DNA of 64,000 nucleotides from NCBI GenBank assembly GCA_026261815.1, contig JAMPIT010000484.1, positions 16,528,501-16,592,500 of the forward strand. The letters are read 5' to 3'. Source of the DNA: Monarcha castaneiventris obscurior. Lineage: Eukaryota > Chordata > Aves > Passeriformes > Monarchidae. The position numbers and the translations under genes were made by a program. This document shows positions 1-10,605 of this stretch, piece by piece. The notes under the pieces were generated by a model. The model was not told the origin of the DNA, did no database searches, and saw only the letters and a program-made list of their open reading frames with translations. Within the stretch, counting starts at the first letter, position 1, and every line of letters starts with the position of its first letter.

Positions 1-3000
1 TATCCTTGTACCACCATCCTTTTCCTTGTTGCTGTTGGAAGGTATCCCCACCATGGTTCTTTCAGGATCAGGGTCAAGTTAAGGGGTTTGTGTCCATGGG
101 GCAGGACTTTCAGAACATTTCATGCTGACGTTAACGTTGTTATCTTGGCATATATACTGATCCCAAGGTTTAAAACCGGGGCTGGAGGTGAAGCTGAAGA
201 GAGTCTGTGTGAACCATCTTTGCTCACTGGCATTCTTCACACAGGTGGAGTTTTGGGGTGTCTCCCACAGTAATGAGTTGGGCTCTTTCTTTGGCAGTCA
301 TTCCAGCTGGAATGAATACCTAATGGCAGAGAGGCTAAAGGGCCTGGATTTTCCCCTTTTCCTTTGGTTGGCAGCATAACCTATAAATCTCATTTGACTT
401 ATTGCCCTTTGCATCAAAAAGCAATCTCTCCAAGGCAAGAGAGACATGAAAAGTCTGTGTTTCCCTGACAGAACTTGAAGTGCTTCCTTTTTGTAGGCTT
501 TAAACATCAGCTGCCTCCAAACAAGCACTGCTGCACTGATTTTATCAGCCTTAGGAAGGCTTGAGGGAAAGGGCAAAAAAATAATTCCTTTATACTTTGG
601 TTTCCATGACATCATCGTTTGAAGTGCCCGTCTTGGAAAGCAAACACCCTGGAACAGCCAAGCACTGGGAATATTTATATCTCTGGAGCTGGGCAAGGTA
701 AACCCCATGAGCAGTGTGACCTCAGCTGGCTGCATAACAGCCTTTGTTGGGCTGTTCTGTGAGATCCAGGGCTACCTGCAATCACCAGTGCCTGTAACAT
801 GTTCCCTTTGTGTTAGGTCGTTTGTTTTCTCAGTAATTGGGAATTTTGAGAGCTTTCTGCTCCAGTAAGAATTGATGATGCTAGTTATAGGGATTACTGT
901 AGGATATACAGTATTTCCTGTAAGCCTTTGGGGTTTTAACTCACCTAAGTAATAGGCTGAAGAAGGATGCTGCTGGTGGGGAATGGGAAGAGAGAAAAAC
1001 CAGCTTCTTTGACAGTTTCCTATTTCACTTAAGCATAAGAAGAGAATGTTTCAACTCACAGGACAAAGATTGTCCTTGGTTTAAGAAGTTCTTTGACAGG
1101 AGTGTTGTTCTTCCCATCAGCTAATTCCTCTAAGAAGAGCTGACACAAAGGAGGTGATTATTGGAGTAATAATAGGCCAAAAGACAAATACCAAAAATGA
1201 ACTGCAGAATGAACATGCAAAATCCTGCTTGTTGCCTCCTGCAAACTGGGTAGAGAAGCTTAAGCAGGATAATATATTATGTTTATTGTTTATTAGTCAA
1301 GTAGGTGTGGATTGATAATATGTGATGGGGTTGTCTGGTTGTGTTATGGAGTGGACTTTCCCGAAGCCATCTCTCTTCCCATCCAAGATGAGTGGAGTAT
1401 TTCCACTTCCAGTAGCTGTGCTGAACCATCCCTTTGGAATGATGGTTTATATAAGCACTAATACCAACGTGATGATCAATGCAAATTTTCTGTTAATGCC
1501 AATGCACTTCTATGTTAGGAAACAGCAGAAGCCAGCATGTGACATCTTCCCTTACTGCGCCAGTCAGTGTCACACTGTCACTTGACACTGGCACAAGTTA
1601 TTTTGTTTTCAGCTGCGTGCCTGACTTGTTCTGGCTTATGTAGTGAAGTTTCCTCTTTCAGGCTGTGTTGTACAGCCAGGCAGGAGAGAGCTGAGGGATG
1701 TGAAATCTGCCTTCAGGTGCCTTCTTCACGTGGCACTTCCAACACAGGGCGGGTGTGGATCAGGCCTCCTCCCTGCCTGCCGTGGGTTGGCAAGGCACAG
1801 GGAAATTCCTCCCTTACCCCAGAGCCAAGCTAGAAGGTTGTATGCACCAAGCCTGGGGTGCATGACTGTGTCAGATGGAAGCTGCTGTGCATGAAGAGAG
1901 ATGAGTGAAGGAGTAGTGGGGACCATAGGAGTGGCAGACCAGTGTGGTTTGTGTCATCAGAGGGTTCTGCACTGGGAGTGGAGAGTGCAGCTATTCCCTG
2001 TGTAACACAATCCACACCTTCTGCACCAAAGTGTTTCCCTGCAAGCTCCATGGCAAACTTGCTCCCAGCTGGTTTTCAGTATCCTGGGGCATGGAGGGCG
2101 TTACAACATCTGCTCACTCTGGCTGTTTGTGGATAGCCCTGAGTCAGCTGCCTGGCAGGTCACGCTAACCCCGCTCCGAGGGCTTTCATCAGCAACAAAG
2201 GTTCTGCATGCACAGGGAAGCCTTCCATCTCCTGTGTTCTTGGAAAGAAAAGAGTCATATGGAGTCTCCATGTCGGTCCAACCCCTGCTGATCCATCCCC
2301 AGCCTTGCAGTGTTGTTTTGTCCATGTTCTTCCCAAAATGCTGCCCAGTGCCTCTCAGCCAAGATGATTTTCATAGCACAGGACTGGAGGGAACAGAACT
2401 AAAAAGGGGTGAATTACAAAGAGTCTTAAAAGAATGTAAGGAGTGTTCCAAAACCAAGGGCTTAGAAGAAAGTGAGGTATTTTCAAAAAGTTACAGAGAT
2501 TTCCAAAAAAGTTCCCTGGAAATAATGTTAATAAATAATACTAGGTCATGCTTTAGGCTATTTCAGATTTATGTTTTAATCATAACAACACCTATTATTA
2601 GTGCTGAGCACTTTCAGACAAGTGCAAACATATAGCATGTGCACTGGGCAACATATTTCTTCATTACATTTCCAGGCTTGGAGGTAGTGTTTTGAACTCT
2701 GCCTCTGCAGCGTTTGGCAATGACTGTGATGACACTTGCATGATGGGAAGAATCCTTGCCAAACTGGGTAACTTCTGACAAGTATAAACACAGCTCTGCC
2801 TTCTGTAAGCTAGATTTCAACCCATATTGCTGTTCTAGGGAGGAAACAGCCCTGGCATTGAAGACTGCAGTCTCTGATCCACTGTTAAATCTCTGCTCCT
2901 TTGCGTTCAGTGAGCCCACAAGGAACAGGCAGCGAGGGACAGCTGGCAGGGAAGGGAGTCCCAGGAGATGAGCAGTGGGTTTTACTGTCTCTTTGTCCCA

Positions 3001-6000
3001 GATATAACCCAGATCTGTTGTTTTTAGGAGTTGTCATCACAGAACATCTGTCCTAGCCAAGGTGAAACGAGTTTGCTGAGATCAATCCAAGCTTGGCTGC
3101 TCAGTTTTGCACGGGCTGATGTTTACGTCCCGAAGTGGCATCGCACATGTTCTGGCTGGAATATTTGTAGGTGAATTCAAGCAAGCCAGAACTTAATTGT
3201 AAATTGCACCATGGGCTTTCCTTCTGCTTTTAAAAGAAAAACCTCGGTGCTGGGTTTGTGCATGCTGGGGACAGTGTGTGAGGGAAGGGTTTTCTTGTGT
3301 TAAATCAGCAGCACTTCAGTGTTACGATTTCCCTTAAAGACAAATTCGTGTCAGAATTTCACCAGGGATAAAATTCTTGTCTGTAAAACTAGGAATATGA
3401 AGTGGACCAAATTCAGCCCTGAAGTAAATGAATTCCCATCCCGCTCCATGGGAAAAGAACCGGGATTTAGCCCATTGTGTTTTAAAGGTTTCCATGGCAG
3501 GGCTGTTTCAGCAAGAGCAGTGTTTCTCCAAGAGCCACAGTTGGAAAAGTTGCAGTGTATCTTCCAGACCAAGGCAGTCACATGATGGAGTTACTGGCCA
3601 GGCCAGAGTCCAAGGAACTCCAGTCCTGGCTGAGCTCTGCCACTGAGTTTTGGTTGACCAGCTCTTCCTCTGCCCTTCCATCTGGCATATTTATATCAGG
3701 TTTTTGAAAAGTACTAAGTCTCTGATGATCTGTTTGGGCAATCTAATGCTGCAATAACCAGTATTATTTCAAGCTTTTATTGTCACTGTAGTACCATGGG
3801 GGACATTAAAACAATTGCCTTTCCTGGCTAGATAGAGTGTTAAAAGAGCTATTTTGACAAAAACTAACATTGTATTCAGTTTTTTCAACTCAAATCTGAG
3901 CTGCTGCAAAGTGCATTTACTCAGCATTTAGGAAGTAATGGCATTGAGGGGAAAGCCCCGCCGGTGAGGTCTGAGGAAGAGGAGCAAAATGGGGAAGGTA
4001 GTTCTTGTTCATGAAAGGAAACCCTTCTCTGCAAATCTAGGTTGGTATGTCAGGCTGGAGCAGCTCTGACTGAACCCTTTCCTCTGCTGGGCCAGGCTGC
4101 TTCCCTCAGGTCTGTTCTTTTCTATATTTAAATTAATCAAATGATGATTTTGCAACAGGGGGAGCTGATGGGCCAACAGCCTGCCTCCAGCTATGACCAC
4201 TGCCACAACTGGTTACATGGGAATTGAAGGACTAAGCCAGCAGTGGTTTGCAGTAAAACTTCCTTTTTTGTTCTCATCTGTAGTGAATATTAGCTGGAGT
4301 TCTGAAGCTTTGTTGTTTTCCCTCCCCTTTCCAAATCCGAAAAAACATTCTGAATTATTATGTTAAGATTGTTATTATGTGAAGCCTAAATTGTATTTTA
4401 CTTTCCATAGTTTTCTTTTGAATTTTAATGTCCAGGCTAACAGTGAAACCCTTAAAATTCCTTTTCTTCTCTCTGGTCAACATGTTGCCTACCAATAGCC
4501 TTTTCTTCTGAACAATATATTATTTTTCAAAGAGAAAAAATTACTAGTTCTTGCTAAAGTTTGGAAGAGTATATTCATGTAGACTCCTTAGTCCACATAA
4601 TTGAACACTGAAAGCCTCTGTAATTTTATTGCTAGGGCCACTTTGTCATTTTCCCCTGAGCTTGTTCTTTGCTGCGTAGCAGAGGTGATGGCAGATGTCT
4701 GATGGATGCTGCAGGGTTGTGCCTGCTCCCGAGGGCCACTTGCTGCACTTGTTTGTGCAGTGAGCAGCAAGAGCCACAGGATGGGTTTGTTTCTCGGGCA
4801 GCAGCAGTGGGAGATCAACACGAGGTTCATTCGAGGCAGCGTTAGCCTGCAGATAAAGCCATGCCTCCACGTGTTGCTGTTCCCTGGGCTCTGGCACCCA
4901 GCATTATAAAAGCCCACAGAGGCAGCCTGGGTGTGGGCAGAGAACAGACATGTCTGAGTCTGAACGTGTTATCAGCGCTCTGAGCAGCAGCGGGGCCTCG
5001 CCGCTGTGCTGTTGGGCAATGCTGGCAGCACTGCCTTCCCTCAGACTCCTTCTGCCACATTCAGAGCTAGCTTGCTGTGAGCAGACACAGGGTGAATGTT
5101 TCTGCCCAAGGACAGGGCAGATCTCTGAGTAACACCTTCTTTTTATCTCTGCCTGGTTTGTTTTGTCAGGAGCTGCCCAGACTGATGGGTTTTTCTCCCA
5201 TTTCCCCTGTGAACGATGGGTGGGGGTCACTGACAGCGTGAGGTGAATGTTGTGACAATGCTGCTCAGAACTGAGGGAGCTGGAGGATGTTACTTGGCAT
5301 CCAGAGTTGTTCTGCTCCAGACCTTTGGACTGCTGATGATTTCCGGGCTGGGGAAGGGGATACTGCAATTCCATCAGGATTGCAAGGGTCTCAGCAGCTT
5401 TTAGGGAGAGATAGAGGGCTGTGATATTTGGCTTCTGACAGATTTGAACGTGAGCACACATTTGGTAGAAGAGCCACACATACAGTGTCCAGTTAATTTT
5501 GGTTTCAATTCCCTTAATATCATAGATAGCAGGTAAGACTGACAATGGAATTTTGACTAGAAATGACAGGTAATGGGTCAATAACTGGAAATACCTGACC
5601 ATGTCTGTCCTAAGAAAATTAAATACACTCTGCTGACTCACTTGATTTGATGCTGGTTCCCCTGGCTTGGACTGGGGGACGTTGGGCACTTGAAAGGATG
5701 TGGGGAAAGGACTCAGATTTCAGAAAGTTAGAAAGGGTAGGGATATGTGCATGTAAATGGGTTGTTTTATGGTTGCATGTGTTGCTTTTTCAGAAGGCTG
5801 ATGATTTAAGACAGAAAATGATACCATATGTGCCTGACAAACTGCAGGGGAGTTCTGCTGTGGCAGTGGGCCACGGGAGTGTGGTTTCACTCATGGACTG
5901 GGATTTCTACTCCCAATCCTATCAGTCTGCTTTTCAGACTCCGTGAGGGCTCCACACCCATGTTTCTGTAGACAGGAACTAAACCAAGAGAGAATCCAAG

Positions 6001-7590
6001 TGCATTGGCTCAACAAACCATCCAGGTGCCATTGGGAGAGGAGTTGCAGCTGTACTTGGGTGCTGATAAAGGCCAGTCTGCATTGCCACGAATGCTCCTG
6101 GTTCCAGAGATGTGGAACTCAACTGTAAAAATCACTTCAGTCTGCACAGAGGTTTGGCACAGGAGTTTTCAGAGCATGAACCTGTTTTCTTTAACGAAAT
6201 GTGCTGAAGGTGCAGGAGTGGGAGTTGTTAAGGTAAGAGCCAGTGCAGTAAAACCGTGTGTGACTGCAGCTCTGGACCAGCCTGGCTCATGGCAATCATC
6301 TCCACCTTCAGCCTGTGGAAAGGGAGCAGCAGGGTTTCCTACGGGTACTCAGAGGAAGAGTTTAGCCCAGCTAAGAAATGAAGAAATCACTCAATAATGT
6401 GTCAGAAATACTGCATTTTTCTTTCCAGGTTTTGCAAAGTTTCTTTTTAAAGATGGATGCAGCTTTTCCTTCCTTTTGTTTCTGGGTTTCCACTTATTTT
6501 GTGTTTTGCTTCTGCACTGTGGAGTTCTCTTTCCGTATTTTCCATTAAACCAAGAGGGATGTGATTGTTTTTGTTTAACAACTTGATCTGGAGTGGATTA
6601 TGGCATTGCCAACATTTCCTGCTTGGTGTGCAGTGGAAATCTACCCATGGACTCAGGCTGATGAGATTGTGGAAACAGTATTTGCTAGGGAATGCCAGCT
6701 CCATGGCTGGCATAGGAGGCACAGCACGTGCTTCAGGAATACTTTAAAGCAGTATTTTGAACTTTGAAGCCAATGGATTCACAGAGGGAGAAGGATGAGA
6801 GAGGAACTAGTTCAGTTTGTTGGGGAGGGGTTTTTTCTGAGCATGTTTCCCATTCTCCAGTGGTTGGAGCACATTTTGCTTGCTTTGGGCAGGATGAGGG
6901 GACATCTCTTGGGCATCTCTCCTTGAAGAGGAGCACGGAGGGGCCACAGTGGAATCACCTCCCAGTCGTGGCATTGCCTCAGTGTGTTCCCTGTGTTTCA
7001 GAGGCTGGACAGATGGGGTGTCCTCTGTCTCTCTCTGACATTATAATGCAGATCCACATCCCCATGGTTTCCCCACCTGCTGTCTGATGTCTCAGGTGAT
7101 GTGAGGGGAAAGGCTGCAGGCCCAGACCACAGGTCCAGGGACACTGTGGCCCAATGGCACCAGAAAAGGGGAAAATGGATCTGCCCTGGATCTCCCACCC
7201 ACCCAAAGCATCATCTGCCCATTTATGTTCTGTCTTCTTTCCCCTGCATTGTATTGGTTTTTTGTGGCACACAGAAACAATAGAAGAATCATTCCTGTGT
7301 TCTTCCACATCATTAAAACATGTTCCTTCAGTCCTTATTAGCTTGGGACTTGGGATCTGCCACTGCTCATCTGTGTGCAGTAGAAACCAGGCCCACACTG
7401 AGGAGGATTTTGGTGTTAATTCTCCCAGTATCTGAAGGGCCTTTTTTTGTTAAAAGGCTTTTTGTCTTGTTTGAAAAAAATGGTCAAGAGTTTGCCCTGT
7501 GTTCTTGGGGAGGATTTCTCCAAATAGAAAATGAATTCATCCATTTGGATTTTACCAAAGACTTTTACATTGAGTGGCTTTAAAGTATAT
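1..7590. other. Intergenic region with no recognised gene
   Basis: No reading frame here resembles a known protein and I found no credible chain of exons with splice sites. In human the next gene on this side of CISH is HEMK1, which points toward CISH. I looked for its methyltransferase NPPY-type motif and did not find it, so the neighbour probably lies beyond the left edge. The one unusual item is a long open frame on the minus strand at 4904-5689, listed separately. The rest is AT-moderate unique-looking sequence with no tandem array. Confidence 0.6.
4904..5689 (-). other. Long open reading frame without recognised homology, probably non-coding
   Basis: This frame is open for 261 codons, the longest in the window. 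I recognise no domain. The translation has a hydrophobic middle part (about residues 30-75), a serine run (SSSSLSS) near residue 135 and a Cys-rich C-terminal end. It has no obvious signal peptide and no repeat structure. It lies about 4.4 kb beyond the stop codon of CISH on the same strand. A frame this long is unexpected by chance in 64 kb but not impossible. It could be a random open frame, a lineage-specific transcript, or the relic of a processed copy. Nothing in the sequence proves coding. Confidence 0.12.
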
Positions 7591-7598
7591 TTAAAATG

Positions 7599-7604
7599 TT
7601 TATT
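7599..7604 (-). terminator. Candidate poly(A) signal for CISH (distal)
   Basis: AATAAA on the minus strand. A second copy lies at 7681-7686. These are the first canonical signals met downstream of the CISH stop codon. Using them would give a 3' UTR of about 2.4-2.5 kb, longer than the roughly 1.2 kb I recall for human CISH. A non-canonical nearer signal is equally possible, for example the TATAAA and GATAAA variants near 8092-8105. Confidence 0.25.
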
Positions 7605-7680
7605 TAAAATCCAGAGTCAAATGATTTTTAACAAACTGTCTCAAGATAGAAGAAACTGACTTTTTGGAGTAACTGTATTG

Positions 7681-7686
7681 TTTATT
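7681..7686 (-). terminator. Candidate poly(A) signal for CISH (proximal of two)
   Basis: AATAAA on the minus strand, the nearest canonical hexamer after the CISH stop codon. It sits at the edge of an old interspersed repeat (7691-7782). The signal may therefore have been supplied by or near the repeat, or may not be used at all. Confidence 0.28.
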
Positions 7687-7690
7687 TGTT

Positions 7691-7782
7691 GTATTGCAGT
7701 AGCACCTAGAGATCCCTACTGTGCTAAATGCAGAACAAACACAGAACAGAGCTGGTCCCTGCCCGTGGGAGCTCACAGCCTT
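7691..7782 (+). repeat. Ancient amniote interspersed repeat fragment (family not assigned)
   Basis: The stretch carries word strings I recognise from a very abundant old repeat of turtles, crocodilians and birds: AGTAGCACCTAGAGA, then CACTGTGCTA-like, ACAAACACAGAACA, then GGTCCCTGCCC and GGAGCTCACAG. Order and spacing match that repeat. The copy is diverged, as expected for an insertion predating birds. I cannot name the family with certainty without a repeat library. Confidence 0.5.
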
Positions 7783-9053
7783 CAGCTTGGGGTCAACCAC
7801 GTGCTCCTGGGCTCTCCTGGGTCAGTGAGGCAAACCCACAGCTTGACCTCCCCATCACCCCCAACAAAGAACAGATCAAGTAGGAGGCAGGTTTCAGAGA
7901 GCTGAACAACCTGCACTTTCCAGCTGTACACTTCTCCAGCTGATTTTTCCCAAGCTGTAGTTACCAGGCCTGTGGCTGAGCTGTGTGGGCTTCCTGAGAT
8001 CACTGCTGCTCCTTGGAGAGCCGTGGTTTCCTTGTTCCCAGTGTCCTCAGGCAGTTAGAGGTGTTTGGATTAAAGGAAGCCTTTTCAGTGGTTTATCATT
8101 TATATTATTTAAAAAAAAGTTTTCCTTTTTGCCTTCTAAATTTCCATTCTCATTCAGTACCTTCCCATGGTTGCTGCCATAGAGGGCAAGGGGGAAGGAT
8201 ATACCAAAAAGCAAACCTGACATCACACATGCACACTGTCAATCATCAAAGTATCAAAAACAAAGCTGGCAACAGCACAAACTTGTATAAATGTGGAGAA
8301 AAAAAAAAAAGGACACTGACTAAGCACATCAGGCCATCTTGTCCCTTTTGGCAGCTTTAAGATTGGGTGGAAGAAACTCACCCATTTTTTGAGCTTGTCT
8401 CCTGGGTCACTATCCCATCCTTTTCCATCTTCTCTTCCAACATTCAGCTATAGCTGGGGGTTTGTCCATTCTGATACAGAGCCTTAGAGTGAGTCCCAGG
8501 GAGGGATGAAGAAGGAATCCTTAATGTTCATTCATGCTAGAACAAGTTAGGGGGTCTTAGGGGCAAAATAAGCCAAATGGTAATTTCTGTAGACCTGTTT
8601 GATCCCTCCTCTACTCTCACTCGATGGCAAGGCTGGGAAGGTGATGGGATTCAGCAAATGCACAGGAAGGGGCAGCTTGTCTGTGCTGGTTTGGGGCAGA
8701 TCCCATCTGCTGTTTGTCCCTCCTGTGTGTAAAGGAGCAGGGGAAGAGCCATTGTGCCTCATCTGCAGGGGGTGAAGGGGATGGGGCGCGAGAAGGAAAC
8801 CCAGAGCCAAAAGCCAAATTGTGGATAACAAACACGCAAGGCAGAGCAGGGGTGAGGAGAGGTCTGGTCCTTGGCAAACAGAAACGTTGCATTGTGGTTT
8901 CCAGTGTGTGCTCCAGGCTGGAGCTGGCAGAAGCCGCGTGGCCGGTGACTAACGCTGGCAGGAGCAGAGCACGCGGCAGTCTGGCACTGTGTGAGCTGAG
9001 CAGGGAGGAAGGACAGCTCCTTCTGCTGAGGTGCCTCTAAGTGTTACCCCCAG

Positions 9054-9071
9054 AAATAAATAAATAAATAT
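9054..9071 (-). promoter_or_regulatory. AU-rich element in the probable CISH 3' UTR
   Basis: Read in the CISH sense, this is ATATTTATTTATTTATTT, with overlapping ATTTA pentamers and the TTATTTATT nonamer core of class II AU-rich elements. It lies about 1.03 kb after the stop codon. Such elements recruit mRNA-decay factors and are typical of short-lived cytokine-induced transcripts, which CISH is. The same bases on the plus strand read as repeated AATAAA, so a microsatellite or plus-strand poly(A) signal is the alternative. Confidence 0.4.
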
Positions 9072-9782
9072 CCTGAAGCTGTGCGTGTCACTGGTGAGGC
9101 CCAGCAGAGCTGTCTCTGAGCCCCTGCTCAAGGTGAGCCTGGTCTTGCCCTGTGTCTCAGGGAAGGGCAAGGTCAGGGAACAGCACTTTGAAAACACAAG
9201 CCAAACACGGGGTGCTCTGAAACCAAATCCTTCTGCCTGCGTATGAGAAAGTTTGGTTTCTAATTACTTGTTTCTAAATGTTGTGTCGCAAACTTCGTTT
9301 GGAGATGGAGAAGATGGGAAAAGAATGGGATGAGTGCTCCCTGGCCCAACCTCACTATCCAGATCTCTGCTGAGAGCTCTCAAGGAAGAAGAGCTTCCTC
9401 AGAGAAGTCTCCTGTCCACAACGTGTGATGCAGCACACATCTGTGCGAGCTCCCAGTGTGCTCTGAGGTTGTGATACCCTCTGTAGCTAAGGAAGGAAAA
9501 ACAAATAGTCTTTACCTCTGTAGAGGTGGGTCTAGATACAGTCATCTGAGTCTCACGTACCCCAGAAGCCTGGGAGAGCTTGGATGTGGACTCCTGTAAC
9601 CTGTCACAGGGACAGGCTCAAACAGAAGCTGTTTGGATGTGAACCCAAATCCAAATTCCCACAGAGCTTCGGCTGCCAGTTGGCTGGGAGCCGTTACGCT
9701 ATCTCTAATTCCACAAAAGAAACAAAACAACAATAAAGTAAAAGGTGCTTTAAAAATACCATGAGGAGAGAAACTGCCATGG

Positions 9783-9791
9783 AAATAAATA
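9783..9791 (-). promoter_or_regulatory. Second, shorter AU-rich motif in the probable CISH 3' UTR
   Basis: In the CISH sense this reads TATTTATTT, one ATTTA pentamer in an AU nonamer, about 310 bases after the stop codon. Alone it is weak; together with the cluster at 9054-9071 it suggests an unstable message. Confidence 0.3.
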
Positions 9792-10102
9792 GCAAAAATA
9801 ACAACGTTAACATGTCCGGTGTCCCAGCAACTCTGACATTCAAGTAGTGTGGCCATGCCCACAGAGCTTCTCACAGCCACTGCCGGCACGGCCCGAGGGT
9901 CAGAGCTCAGCTGGTGCCCCGCTGCTCACTGAAACAACCCACTCCTCCCTGGGGCTGGAATGGATGTGAAGAGAAGGGGAGAGGAAAGATGGATGCAGTC
10001 TCTGCTGAAATCAGGTCGTCACTGTGCCCACCCTTAGCGGGAAGGAGACACCGAGTTCTCGTGGTTCTCTGTGGTTTGTGCCTGAGCGAGAACGGCCGCG
10101 CT

Positions 10103-10605
10103 TCAGAGCTGGAAAGGATATTGCTTCAGGTAGTCGCCCATGCGCCGGGGCAGGGGCAGCTGCTCCACGTGGGCCGTGCACTTGTTGATGCGCAGGCGGC
10201 ACAGGTGCTGCAGGCTGGGGATGCTGTCCTTGCGGCCCAGCGGCCGGATCAGCTTCAGGTGTACCGCGGCCGCCGCCATCTCTTTCTGCAGGGGAGGTAG
10301 AGGAGACGGAGGCGGGTAAGGAGCCTCGCTCTTGCTTTCCGTGGTGCAGGACATGACGTAGTGCTGGATGAGACTGACCACGTCGGGGAAGGCCAGGATG
10401 CGAGGTTTGGACAGGTAGTTGGAGTCCAGGCGGAACTTGCTGTCGGTGTATTCGATGCGCACGTTGGTGGGCCCTCGGTTTGTCTTCACGGACAGTGTGA
10501 ACAGGTAGCTGGGGTGGGTGCTGTCCCGCACCAGGAACGTGCCCTCAGGCATCTTCTGCAGATGCTGCTTGGCCTCGCTGGCGGTGATGGAACCCCAGTA
10601 CCAAC
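10103..10605 (-). CDS. CISH: CISH coding exon 3 (SH2 domain, linker, SOCS box, stop)
   Basis: The acceptor TTTTCCCAG precedes GT|TGG, completing Gly82 and starting [17 protein letters not shown]. The SH2 domain follows with [19 protein letters not shown] and the binding arginine at 108. The Pro/Ser linker after the SH2 domain (about residues 170-195) is about ten residues shorter than in human, which accounts for the whole length difference. The exon ends with the SOCS box and a TGA at 10103-10105. This exon is GC-rich compared with its surroundings, so long open frames appear on the opposite strand; they are shadows. Confidence 0.97.

Noticed and set aside
120..145. Word GTTAACGTTGTTAT shared in inverted orientation with 9797-9812
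   Set aside because: A 14-base match is expected many times by chance in 64 kb; the flanks diverge quickly.
2129..2635. 168-codon plus-strand frame
   Set aside because: No similarity recognised, mixed composition, no promoter or splice context.
9051..9068. AATAAA repeats on the plus strand as a gene end
   Set aside because: No plus-strand gene was found upstream; the same bases are better read as AU-rich elements of CISH or a simple repeat.
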